From an uncultured Pseudorhodobacter sp. (GTDB lineage Bacteria; Pseudomonadota; Alphaproteobacteria; Rhodobacterales; Rhodobacteraceae), in contig CALEMZ010000293.1 in NCBI GenBank assembly GCA_937910975.1, positions 1 through 26,297 of the forward strand: a stretch of 26,297 bases of DNA, written 5' to 3'. This document shows positions 7,745 through 14,687 of this stretch, in pieces. A program made the translations under genes and the position numbers. Under the pieces are notes generated by a model. That model made no database searches, was not told the origin of the DNA, and saw nothing but the letters and a program-made list of their open reading frames with translations. Numbering within the stretch: the first letter of the stretch is position 1; each line of letters begins with the position of its first letter.

Positions 7745-7770
7745 CCTTGCCCCCAAACGCCGGGGCAAGG
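7745..7770 (+). terminator. Hairpin downstream of flgD
   Basis: A perfect 9-bp stem (CCTTGCCCC with GGGGCAAGG, 8-base loop) starts 18 bases after the flgD stop. There is no U tract after it, so it may end the fliK-flgD transcript inefficiently, with Rho, or act as a 3' stabiliser. Confidence 0.5.
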
Positions 7771-8217
7771 TAGCGCCGCCGCGCCTTGACCCTTCATACA
7801 CGCCCCACTCTGCCAAAACAGCTGCGAGAAGCCGTTACACAAGCGCTTCCGACGCTAACAACTTGGCACTTTGGCCTTGCCCGTCGCCTATGCGGGGGGG
7901 GGCAGTTCGGACCCATTTGCGCATGGCCATGTAGGGCCGAAGGCAATTGCGGTGCTGTTGGATGTGGCCGCACTGGGGTCACAATTCGTGCTGTCGGCCA
8001 ATAAGGAGGTTTATGCGGCACAGGGGTTTGATGCTGTATTGGCCAGCTGGCGGAGCGGATCGCGAGGATCCGGCGCAGATCCTGACTTTCGCAAGGCTTT
8101 AGCGGCGTGCGTCTTTGGCCTGTTACATTGCGTCTGTAGCTGCGCAAAGGGGTTGCAGTGCGCCCCCCGCATCGGGTTATATGCTGGATCATTTTTAACA
8201 AGAAAAAGAAAAATCGA
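7771..8217. other. Gene-poor interval between flgD and amn
   Basis: Besides the two doubtful ORFs listed separately, this stretch holds a G9 tract at 7894-7902, a small inverted repeat at 8065-8083 (AGGATC/GATCCT), and an A-rich stretch just before amn that probably includes its promoter and leader. I see no tRNA, IS end or repeat array. Confidence 0.5.
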
Positions 8218-8221
8218 ATGA
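7871..8221 (+). CDS. Unrecognised ORF in the gap between flgD and amn (doubtful)
   Basis: A 116-codon frame opens with TTG at 7871, runs through a G9 tract (7894-7902) and ends a few bases into amn. The first part (LALPVAYAGGG) looks vaguely like the end of a signal peptide and the next 50 residues have protein-like composition, but the C-terminal part is Cys/Arg-rich and unconvincing. No good ribosome site precedes the TTG. I do not recognise a family. It may be non-coding, a decayed gene, or a gene whose frame is changed by the G run. Confidence 0.2.
   Translation: MALPVAYAGGGSSDPFAHGHVGPKAIAVLLDVAALGSQFVLSANKEVYAAQGFDAVLASWRSGSRGSGADPDFRKALAACVFGLLHCVCSCAKGLQCAPRIGLYAGSFLTRKRKIE
8013..8102 (+). 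CDS. Very short ORF behind a strong ribosome site (doubtful)
   Basis: ATG at 8013 is preceded by AAGGAGG with a short spacer, the best Shine-Dalgarno match in this gap, and opens a 29-codon frame ending at TAG 8100. The predicted peptide (MRHRGLMLYWPAGGADRED...) resembles nothing I know. It may be a leader peptide or a chance match. Confidence 0.15.
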   Translation: MRHRGLMLYWPAGGADREDPAQILTFARL

Positions 8222-9699
8222 ACGACGATATGAGCCTACCGATTTTGACGCCCGCTCATCCATTGAGCGACAGCTTTACCAATGCCGAGGCAGCGGTGGA
8301 CCAGCTTGAGACACTTTATTTTGAAGCTACCGGATTTCTGGCACGCCATTTCAGCGATGCTGTACAAAGCGGAAAGCCCAGCGCGCGGGTGCGGGCATTT
8401 TACCCCGAAATCCGGCTAACCTCGACCAGCCATACCAAAAGCGACAGCCGTCTGAGCTTTGGCCATGTGGCGCAGCCCGGCACCTATTCGACCACGATCA
8501 CCCGGCCTGATCTGTTTCGCAAATACCTGATCCAACAGATTGATCTGTTGATGAAGAACCACAACGTGTCGGTGCAGATCGGCCCTTCGGATACGCCAAT
8601 CCCGGTGCATTTTGCGGTGGCGGGCAATCCCGGCGTTTCGATCCCACAAGAGGGCGTGCTCGATTTCTCGTTGCGCGATGTGTTTGACGTGCCGGACCTT
8701 GCGACCACCAATGATGACATTGTGAATGGCACACGGACGGCCTTTGCCGATGGCTCTTTCCCCCTCGCCCCGTTCACGGCGCAGCGGGTGGATTACAGCC
8801 TTGCCCGGCTAAGCCATTACACCGCGACCGACGCGGAGCATTTTCAGAACCACGTGCTGTTTACCAACTACCAGTTCTATGTGGAGGAGTTTGAGGCCTA
8901 TGCCCGCTCGGTTCTGGCGGACCCAAACAGCGGCTACACGGCATTTGTCGGCACCGGCAACGCGGTGCTAACCGACCCGAAGGGCGATTTGCCGACGCCG
9001 CTCAAGCTACCGCAGATGCCGACCTATCACCTCAAGCGCGGCGACGGGCAGGGGATCACGCTGGTCAATATCGGGGTGGGGCCAAGCAATGCCAAGACCG
9101 CGACCGACCATATCGCAGTGCTGCGTCCCCATGCCTGGATGATGGTGGGCCATTGCGCAGGCCTGCGCAACAGCCAAAGCCTTGGGGATTTTGTGCTGGC
9201 CCATGCCTATCTGCGCGAAGATCACGTGCTTGATGATGACCTGCCTGTTTGGGTGCCAATCCCGGCGCTGGCGGAAATTCAGATCGCGTTGCAAGAGGCG
9301 GTTGCAGAAGTCACTCAATTGGATGGGTTTGAGCTGAAGCGCATCATGCGCACCGGCACGGTGGCCACGATTGACAACCGTAACTGGGAGTTGCGTGACC
9401 AATCCGGCCCGGTCAAACGCCTGAGCCAATCGCGCGCCATTGCGCTGGATATGGAAAGTGCCACGATTGCCGCCAATGGTTTTCGGTTCCGGGTGCCTTA
9501 TGGCACGCTGCTCTGTGTTTCCGATAAGCCTTTGCATGGCGAGTTGAAGTTACCGGGCATGGCCTCGGACTTTTACAAAACACAAGTGGCGCGGCACTTG
9601 CAGATCGGCATCCGCGCGATGGAACGGCTGCGCGAAATGCCGCTGGAACGCATTCACAGCCGCAAGTTGCGCAGCTTTGAGGAAACCGCCTTCCTGTAA
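8218..9699 (+). CDS. amn: AMP nucleosidase
   Basis: AMP nucleosidase hydrolyses AMP to adenine and ribose 5-phosphate and helps set the adenylate pool; it is cytoplasmic. The 493-residue product is close to the length of E. coli Amn. It shows the family's long N-terminal domain and a C-terminal nucleoside-phosphorylase-like domain with VNIGVGPSNAKTATDH, LRPHAWMMVGHCAGLR, DMESATIAANGFRFRVPYG and CVSDKPLHGELKLPG; the Glu in DMESAT and the Asp in SDKP are the usual base- and ribose-binding positions. The ATG at 8218 is chosen; upstream codons add a lysine-rich run typical of an A-rich leader, and ATG 8230 is an alternative. The gene has no obvious functional link to the flagellar genes upstream. 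Confidence 0.95.
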   Translation: MNDDMSLPILTPAHPLSDSFTNAEAAVDQLETLYFEATGFLARHFSDAVQSGKPSARVRAFYPEIRLTSTSHTKSDSRLSFGHVAQPGTYSTTITRPDLFRKYLIQQIDLLMKNHNVSVQIGPSDTPIPVHFAVAGNPGVSIPQEGVLDFSLRDVFDVPDLATTNDDIVNGTRTAFADGSFPLAPFTAQRVDYSLARLSHYTATDAEHFQNHVLFTNYQFYVEEFEAYARSVLADPNSGYTAFVGTGNAVLTDPKGDLPTPLKLPQMPTYHLKRGDGQGITLVNIGVGPSNAKTATDHIAVLRPHAWMMVGHCAGLRNSQSLGDFVLAHAYLREDHVLDDDLPVWVPIPALAEIQIALQEAVAEVTQLDGFELKRIMRTGTVATIDNRNWELRDQSGPVKRLSQSRAIALDMESATIAANGFRFRVPYGTLLCVSDKPLHGELKLPGMASDFYKTQVARHLQIGIRAMERLREMPLERIHSRKLRSFEETAFL

Positions 9700-9803
9700 C
9701 GAAGGGAAAACCCGCTAAAAGGTACGGTTTTATTGGAATTTGTACTTGATTTAGGGCAAAAAAACCTGTGTAGCGAAGGTATCCGCCCCAAAGGGCAGCG
9801 TAG

Positions 9804-9823
9804 GCCCTACATAACGATAGGGC
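9804..9823 (+). promoter_or_regulatory. Stem-loop in the HU leader
   Basis: GCCCTA and TAGGGC form a perfect 6-bp stem around an 8-base loop, ending 6 bases before the AGGAG ribosome site of the HU gene. It could be an operator or a leader hairpin affecting translation. Short, so chance is possible. Confidence 0.35.
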
Positions 9824-9841
9824 ATAAACAGGAGACAGGAC

Positions 9842-10129
9842 ATGAATAAGCCAATGACCAAGACGCAGTTGATTGCTGCACTGGCCGAAGAAATGGGCGC
9901 AGACAAGAAAACTGCAGGCGCCGCACTTGACGCTGTAGCCGCGATTGTTACGCGCGAAGTGGCTGCTGGTGGTGCGATCACGCTGCCGGGTTTGGGCAAA
10001 ATGGCTTGCCGCGCACGCCCCGAACGTCAGGTTCGCAACCCTGCAACGGGCGAAACCATGACCAAGGGAGCTGACAAGCAGGTGAAATTCACCATCGCGA
10101 AGGCGCTGAAGGACTCGGTTAACGACTGA
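9842..10129 (+). CDS. HU-family nucleoid-associated DNA-binding protein
   Basis: HU proteins bind and bend DNA without strong sequence specificity and organise the nucleoid. The 95-residue product has the two N-terminal helices (TKTQLIAALAEEMG, and the following Ala-rich helix). The beta-arm hairpin follows, with GAITLPGLGKMACRARPERQ, and then VRNPATGE, where the family's conserved Asn-Pro intercalates DNA. The C-terminal helix is KFTIAKALKDSVND. AGGAG sits 7 nt before ATG 9842, which favours this start over the ATG four codons later. It is a single-gene unit: an AT-rich upstream region and leader hairpin before it and a strong terminator after it. Family (HU versus IHF) is inferred from general sequence; it is not a typical IhfA or IhfB. 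Confidence 0.93.
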   Translation: MNKPMTKTQLIAALAEEMGADKKTAGAALDAVAAIVTREVAAGGAITLPGLGKMACRARPERQVRNPATGETMTKGADKQVKFTIAKALKDSVND

Positions 10130-10159
10130 CCTTGCTTTTCGGCTTTGCCGAAGGCAATA

Positions 10160-10192
10160 GGCCGCCCCTGTGAGGGGGTGGCCTTTTTCTTT
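10160..10192 (+). terminator. Rho-independent terminator of the HU gene
   Basis: A 9-bp stem (GGCCGCCCC with GGGGTGGCC, one G-U pair, 6-base loop) is followed by TTTTTCTTT. It begins 30 bases after the HU stop and precedes the DinB gene. Confidence 0.88.
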
Positions 10193-10237
10193 GCCGTGGG
10201 GTTATCTGCGGCAATAGTCGCAAGAAAAGGGGCCAGT

Positions 10238-10753
10238 ATGCTGAACAAGGATTATGCTGTCGCAATGGCCCGCTATAACCTCTGGCAAAATCAAAACCTT
10301 GTTGGGGCGGCCAGCGGATTGGATGCGGTGGTACGGCAGGCTGAGCGTGGGGCCTTCTTTGGCTCTATTGAAAAGACCTTTGCCCATATCCTCTGGGGCG
10401 ACCGCATTTGGCTAAACCGTTTTGTAGGCACCGAGCCCCCGGTTGGCGGCATCACCGAGTCGGTGATCATGGACCAAAGCTGGGACGCGTTTTGCGCCGA
10501 GCGGGCCGCGTTTGACCAGCGAATACTGGGCTGGGCGCATGGCGTGGACCCGGCTTGGTTTGAGGGCGAGCTAAGCTGGTATTCTGGCGCGGTGGGGCGT
10601 GAAGTGACCAAGCCCAAGAAGCTGTTGGTGCTACAGCTTTTCAATCATCAGACCCATCACCGTGGGCAAATCCACGCTATGCTGACCGCTGCCGGGGCTA
10701 AGCCCGGCGATACCGACGTGCCGTTCATGCCCGACCAATTTGACGCGCTTTGA
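10238..10753 (+). CDS. DinB/YfiT-family putative metal-dependent protein
   Basis: This 171-residue protein belongs to the DinB superfamily, four-helix-bundle proteins that usually bind a divalent metal through three histidines; many act as thiol transferases or are of unknown function. The expected histidines are visible at about His50 (KTFAHILWGDRIWL) and at His137 and His141 in LFNHQTHHRGQIHAML, which is the family's hallmark C-terminal motif. The ATG at 10238 is preceded by AAGGGG; the longer frame starting at 10145 would run through the HU terminator and is rejected. The EamA gene follows 37 bases later on the same strand, so the two are probably cotranscribed. Substrate unknown. Confidence 0.88.
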   Translation: MLNKDYAVAMARYNLWQNQNLVGAASGLDAVVRQAERGAFFGSIEKTFAHILWGDRIWLNRFVGTEPPVGGITESVIMDQSWDAFCAERAAFDQRILGWAHGVDPAWFEGELSWYSGAVGREVTKPKKLLVLQLFNHQTHHRGQIHAMLTAAGAKPGDTDVPFMPDQFDAL

Positions 10754-10790
10754 CCCTGCGCGGTTTTACCCAGATAAAAAGGACAGGCTG

Positions 10791-11663
10791 ATGGATCTGC
10801 GCGCGATCGGAATGGGGCTGGCCTTTGCGCTGATGTGGTCTTCGGCCTTCACCTCGGCCCGGATGATCGTGGCGGATGCGCCGCCGCTGACGGCGCTGGC
10901 GCTTCGGTTCCTGGTTTCCGGGCTGATCGGCGTGGCAATCGCTGCGGCATTGGGGCAGAGCGCGCGGCTGACGCGTGGCCAGTGGCGCGCGACGATGATT
11001 TTCGGGCTGTGCCAGAACGCGCTTTATCTGGGGTTCAACTTTGTGGCGATGCAATGGATAGAGGCCTCATTGGCGGCGATTGTCGCCTCAACCATGCCTT
11101 TGCTGGTGGCCTTGGCGGGCTGGATGATTTTCCGTGAGCGGTTGCGGCCTTTGGGCTATGGGGGCCTTGTCGCGGGGACCGTCGGGGTGGCGATCATCAT
11201 GGGGCATCGCATATCGGGTGGGGTGGACCTGACAGGGCTTATTTTCTGCGGGGTCGGCGTATTGGCGCTGGCCTTTGCCACCCTATCGGTGCGGGGCGCG
11301 TCGAGTGGCGGCAACCTGCTGATGATTGTCGGTTTGCAGATGCTGGTGGGATCGGCCCTTTTGGCCGTGGCAGCCGTCGCACTGGAAAGCTGGGATGTGA
11401 ACTGGACGCCGCGCCTTGGGCTGGCCTTTGCCTATACAACTTTGGTGCCGGGATTGCTGGGGACATGGGTGTGGTTCTTGCTGGTAGCGCGGATCGGGGC
11501 GGTGCGGGCGGCTGCATTTCACTTTCTCAACCCGTTTTTCGGCGTGGCGATTGCGGCGCTGTTGCTGGGCGAAAGCCTGACACTTTGGGATGTGGCCGGG
11601 GTGGTGATTATCGCCGCAGGGATTTTGGCCGTGCAGATGAGCCGCGTTACGCGGAGCGCATAA
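10791..11663 (+). CDS. EamA-family (DMT superfamily) inner-membrane transporter
   Basis: The 290-residue product is strongly hydrophobic with about ten membrane segments, in two repeated EamA halves. The first half ends at the typical FRERLRPLGYGGLVAG and the second at LLLGESLTLWDVAGVV, the paired '-E-x-L-t-x-x-x-x-x-G' boundaries of the family. Members export or import small metabolites such as amino acids and drugs; the substrate cannot be told from sequence. An AAAAGGA ribosome site precedes ATG 10791. It follows the DinB gene by 37 bases. Confidence 0.92.
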   Translation: MDLRAIGMGLAFALMWSSAFTSARMIVADAPPLTALALRFLVSGLIGVAIAAALGQSARLTRGQWRATMIFGLCQNALYLGFNFVAMQWIEASLAAIVASTMPLLVALAGWMIFRERLRPLGYGGLVAGTVGVAIIMGHRISGGVDLTGLIFCGVGVLALAFATLSVRGASSGGNLLMIVGLQMLVGSALLAVAAVALESWDVNWTPRLGLAFAYTTLVPGLLGTWVWFLLVARIGAVRAAAFHFLNPFFGVAIAALLLGESLTLWDVAGVVIIAAGILAVQMSRVTRSA

Positions 11664-11677
11664 CGGGGGCTACTTTC

Positions 11678-11773
11678 TTAGCGATACAGCCTTGGCCAAG
11701 CGCGATTGGATATTTGGAACCGGATGAATGCGGGGTTTTGTAGCACTTCATCACGCAGGGCTTGAGTGGCCAT
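11678..11773 (-). CDS. Possible 31-aa small protein or gene remnant
   Basis: An ATG at 11773 with AAGGCG 6 nt upstream opens a 31-codon frame (MATQALRDEVLQNPAFIRFQ..., ending WPRLYR). The composition is protein-like (mixed hydrophobic, aromatic and charged) and it sits between eamA and hspQ where no other gene is found. I do not recognise it. It could be a real small protein, the start of a truncated gene, or chance. Confidence 0.25.
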   Translation of the reverse strand: MATQALRDEVLQNPAFIRFQISNRAWPRLYR

Positions 11774-11870
11774 GATTGCGCCTTACAGTATTTTTGCCGG
11801 ATGCGTTAATCCGTTGGGGCGCGATGGAGATTTTGCTGGGATATCTTGGCAAGGCCGCAGGCCTTAATGC

Positions 11871-12197
11871 TCAATTCAATTGGAACTGAAGCGGGTAGCG
11901 CCCGTCCTCAAAGTCACCAAAGAGGTCAGACAGATCCGGGTGGTCCACCGGTTCGCCGGTTTCATCGGGCTTCAGGTTTTGTTCGGACACATATGCCACG
12001 TAATAACTTTGGTCATTTTCTGCCAGTAGATGATAGAAGGGCTGATCCTTGGCGGGGCGGCTTTCTTCGGGGATATTCTCATACCATTCGTCGGTATTGG
12101 AAAACATTGCGTCCACATCAAACACGACACCACGAAACGGGTGCTTGCGATGTCGCAGCACCTGGCCCAAGTGGTATTTCGCACGTGTTTTCAGCAT
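11871..12197 (-). CDS. hspQ: Heat shock protein HspQ
   Basis: HspQ (YccV-like) is a small hemimethylated-DNA-binding-domain protein; in enterobacteria it affects DnaA stability and acts as a Lon specificity enhancer. The 108-residue product contains the family core YHLGQVLRHRKHPFRGVVFD, a WYENIPEESRP segment and PFYHLLAENDQSYYVAYVSE, then an acidic C-terminal tail. The ATG at 12197 is chosen because CGGAGG lies 9 nt before it, while the ATG at 12206 directly abuts that ribosome site. It stands alone on the minus strand, divergent from the AEC carrier. No sigma-32 promoter could be assigned with confidence. Confidence 0.92.
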   Translation of the reverse strand: MLKTRAKYHLGQVLRHRKHPFRGVVFDVDAMFSNTDEWYENIPEESRPAKDQPFYHLLAENDQSYYVAYVSEQNLKPDETGEPVDHPDLSDLFGDFEDGRYPLQFQLN

Positions 12198-12280
12198 CTG
12201 TTGCATCCTCCGATTTTGGTTAGTAATCCCTCGGACTAGGTCTTGTCCACCGGACTGACGCTAAAATAAGGAAACAGTCT

Positions 12281-13162
12281 GTGAGCCTCATCTTTACAGT
12301 CCTGCAAGTCGTTGCCCCTGTTGGGATTTTGGCGCTTGTCGGCTTTGCCTGGGTCAAGGCCGGATTTGAATACCGGATGGAATTCGTGACGCGGCTGGCA
12401 ATGACGCTGGCCACGCCTTGCCTGATTTTCACCGCGCTGATGAAAACTGAGATTGACCGAGCCGCGCTGGCGGACCTGCTTTTTGCGGCAATCATGGCTT
12501 ACGGCGCGTTGACGTTGGTGTTTTGGGGGCTGACGGCAGTGCTTGGGTTGGAGCGGCGGACGTATCTGTCGCCGCTGATCTTTGGCAATACCGGCAATCT
12601 GGGCCTGCCTTTGGCGCTGTTTGCCTTTGGGCAGGCGGGGCTGGGCTATGCCGTGGTGGTCTTTGCTGTGGCGGGGATCTGGGGTTTTACCTTTGGGGTC
12701 TGGCTGGTCAGCCAAGGCGGATCACCCTTGCGGGTGCTCAAGGAGCCGCTGGTTGCGGGTACATTGCTGGGCGCATTATTCCTGTGGCAGGGCTGGCAAA
12801 CGCCGCCATGGCTGACCAATAGCCTTGAGCTGATTGGCCAGATGGCGATTCCGCTGATGCTTATCACTTTGGGCGTGGCTGTTGCCCGCCTAAGCCCCGG
12901 ACGGTTGGGGCAGGCGATCTGGCTTTCGGCGCTGCGCGTGGTAATCTGTCTGTGCATCGGTGTAGTCGTAGGCCAGTTTTTTGCGTTGGAGTCTGTGGCC
13001 ATGGCCGTGCTGATTTTGCAGCTCAGCACCCCGGTTGCAGTAACGACTTATATGCTGGCCGCCAAATACGGCGCGGATGGCGAAGCGGTGGCGGGGATGG
13101 TCATCGTCTCGACTCTGCTGTCGATTGTGACATTGCCGCTCACTCTCGCTTTTCTGATCTGA
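12281..13162 (+). CDS. AEC-family (auxin efflux carrier-like) transporter
   Basis: A 293-residue, very hydrophobic protein with about ten membrane segments. The family hallmarks are TLATPCLIFTALMKTEID near the first third, GNTGNLGLPLALFAFG in the middle, and a C-terminal LSTPVAVTTYMLAAKYG motif. AEC carriers move small organic acids such as malonate or malate; the substrate here is unknown. The start is GTG at 12281, with AAGGAA upstream. It is divergent from hspQ, and the next gene, an SLT lipoprotein, is on the same strand but has its own ribosome site and a 74-bp gap. Confidence 0.9.
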   Translation: MSLIFTVLQVVAPVGILALVGFAWVKAGFEYRMEFVTRLAMTLATPCLIFTALMKTEIDRAALADLLFAAIMAYGALTLVFWGLTAVLGLERRTYLSPLIFGNTGNLGLPLALFAFGQAGLGYAVVVFAVAGIWGFTFGVWLVSQGGSPLRVLKEPLVAGTLLGALFLWQGWQTPPWLTNSLELIGQMAIPLMLITLGVAVARLSPGRLGQAIWLSALRVVICLCIGVVVGQFFALESVAMAVLILQLSTPVAVTTYMLAAKYGADGEAVAGMVIVSTLLSIVTLPLTLAFLI

Positions 13163-13236
13163 CGTTACCGCCCACCCATTTCCCTTTTCGCTGCTTTGCC
13201 CTATAGTCTAGTCAAAATAAAATGTGCGAGGGGCAT

Positions 13237-13818
13237 ATGAGCAGGTTTCTCCGCGCGTCGGTATTTTTGCTGTTGCTGGCCTCTTGCGGCGGCGGCGAAT
13301 TTTCGGCGCCTCGTAATTTGGATAGTGCGTGCAGCATTGTGCGCGAACGCCCGAAATATTACCGCGCCATGAAGGCGACCGAGCGCAGATGGGGTATACC
13401 GGTGTCTGTGCAGATGGCGACGATCCATCAGGAGTCGCGCTTCATCGGCGATGCCAAGACCCCGCATAAATATTTGCTGGGCATCATTCCGATGGGCCGC
13501 CAAAGCTCTGCCTTTGGCTATAGTCAGGCATTGGACGGAACTTGGGAAGAGTATCGGAAAGAGCAGCGCCGCTATTCCGCTCGCCGTGACCGGATTTCGG
13601 ACGCGACTGATTTCATGGGCTGGTACATGGACAAGTCCGAGAAAGGGCTGGGCATTTCAAAGTGGGATGCGCGCGGACATTACCTTGCCTATCACGAAGG
13701 GCGCACCGGATTTGCACGGGGTTCCTATAAAAATAAGCCATGGCTTTTGGCGGTGGCGGATAAGGTTGCAGATCGGGAATATCTGTACCGATCGCAATTG
13801 GCCAGCTGTCGCAGGTAG
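13237..13818 (+). CDS. SLT-domain lytic transglycosylase-like lipoprotein
   Basis: Lytic transglycosylases cleave peptidoglycan between MurNAc and GlcNAc. The 193-residue product starts with a lipoprotein signal, MSRFLRASVFLLLLASC, with the lipidated Cys at residue 17. The SLT fold follows: IPVSVQMATIHQESRF with the catalytic Glu at residue 66, then SAFGYSQALDGTWEEY. The C-terminal part contains FMGWYMDKSEKGLGI and the YLAYHEGRTGF motif seen in this subfamily. ATG 13237 is chosen because GAGGGG lies just upstream and it gives a proper lipobox. It converges on lolA, with a hairpin between. The protein would sit on the periplasmic side of a membrane; whether it serves the flagellum or general wall turnover cannot be told. 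Confidence 0.88.
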   Translation: MSRFLRASVFLLLLASCGGGEFSAPRNLDSACSIVRERPKYYRAMKATERRWGIPVSVQMATIHQESRFIGDAKTPHKYLLGIIPMGRQSSAFGYSQALDGTWEEYRKEQRRYSARRDRISDATDFMGWYMDKSEKGLGISKWDARGHYLAYHEGRTGFARGSYKNKPWLLAVADKVADREYLYRSQLASCRR

Positions 13819-13820
13819 GC

Positions 13821-13843
13821 GGGCGCATCATTCCAATGCGCCC
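13821..13843. terminator. Hairpin between convergent SLT lipoprotein and lolA
   Basis: A perfect 8-bp stem (GGGCGCAT with ATGCGCCC) and 7-base loop lie between two convergent stop codons. It could serve either strand; U tracts are weak on both sides. Confidence 0.55.
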
Positions 13844-13853
13844 CTGACGCCTC

Positions 13854-14474
13854 TTATTTCCGCTGGTCCGCCGCAATTGTGATACTGAAAAGCGATGATT
13901 TCAGTGCGGCGCCTTTCTTCATCTCTCCTAGGATCATCGTGGTCTCCGAACCGCTATCATCGCGGATAACCCATTGCCGTAGTTCCGTGGGATCGGAAAT
14001 AAACACCAGTTCAATTGAGCCATACTCCGGGTGTTCCGGGTCTTGGGCGCGAATGCGGGTGGTGTCGCCGTCTTGTTCGTGGCCAACGACCATCTTTGTA
14101 CGGCTCAGATCCACGTTTTTTTCCAAAATGATCGAAAGCGGCGTTCGCGATAGCGGGTATTGCTCGGGCGGCTGGTTGGATTTGGCGTCAAAAATAGCCA
14201 CCTGCCCACCGCCTGCCAACACAAGGTTGCGATCCGGCGGGGCATATTCAAACCGCATGCGGCCAGGGCGGTGGATATAGAGTTTTCCAGTGGAAATGGA
14301 GCCATCGGAATTGATCTGGGTAAACGCCGCCTCGGCCGTCGTCAGGCTATTGAGATAGCGCGAGAGTTCCTTGAGCGAGACTTTTTCGGCGGCGGCGGGC
14401 ACGGCCACTGCAGTCAGCAAGATCATTGCCGCGAAGGGCAACCCCAATGTGCGAAGGACGGTTCTGCGATTCAT
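13854..14474 (-). CDS. lolA: Outer-membrane lipoprotein carrier LolA
   Basis: LolA shuttles lipoproteins from LolCDE in the inner membrane across the periplasm to the outer membrane. The 206-residue product has a signal peptide ending PAAA, with cleavage after about residue 29. The LolA fold follows: SLTTAEAAFTQINSDG, GKLYIHRPGRMRFEYAPPD, a hydrophobic LVLAGGGQVAIFD strand, and PLSIILEKNVDL. It is downstream of ftsK on the same strand, but the strong terminator at 14611-14643 and a 213-bp gap make a separate promoter likely. A lipoprotein gene lies next to it in convergent orientation. Confidence 0.92.
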   Translation of the reverse strand: MNRRTVLRTLGLPFAAMILLTAVAVPAAAEKVSLKELSRYLNSLTTAEAAFTQINSDGSISTGKLYIHRPGRMRFEYAPPDRNLVLAGGGQVAIFDAKSNQPPEQYPLSRTPLSIILEKNVDLSRTKMVVGHEQDGDTTRIRAQDPEHPEYGSIELVFISDPTELRQWVIRDDSGSETTMILGEMKKGAALKSSLFSITIAADQRK

Positions 14475-14687
14475 TGGCTATTCCCACTTATTTGCCTGTT
14501 CTTCCAATATAGGGGCTGTGCTGCGCCGCTGCACCCCTCTTGCAGCATGTGACACGGGGATGTGAGCGCTACTTAGCGCATAAGCCGGGCTTATCATCAC
14601 GCACGCAATGCAAAAGGGCGGAGGTTTGCCCTCCGCCCTTTTGTAATTCCGCTGGCTGCGCGTTCACCCGCGCCGCCTCGCGTCCAA
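14475..14687 (-). other. Intergenic region between ftsK and lolA
   Basis: It holds the ftsK terminator at its ftsK end and, towards lolA, about 130 bases that should carry the lolA promoter. I saw no clear -35/-10 pair, operator or small gene. Confidence 0.5.
14611..14643 (-). terminator. Strong terminator of ftsK
   Basis: A perfect 14-bp stem (CAAAAGGGCGGAGG with its complement) and a 5-base loop lie 44 bases after the ftsK stop. The A/T ends give TTTT on either strand, so it can act in both directions. Confidence 0.88.

Noticed and set aside
7862..7882. TTGGCAC followed by TTGC, resembling a sigma-54 promoter
   Set aside because: The GG to GC spacing is 12 rather than 10 bases, and no clear downstream gene starts nearby.
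9007..9537. 176-aa minus-strand ORF opposite amn
   Set aside because: amn motifs are intact on the plus strand; the antisense product is His/Gln/Arg-rich with no recognisable motif.
13237..13818. SLT lipoprotein as the dedicated flagellar wall-opening enzyme replacing the missing FlgJ muramidase
   Set aside because: It lies 8 kb from flgJ outside the flagellar cluster and is a lipoprotein; nothing in the sequence ties it to the flagellum.
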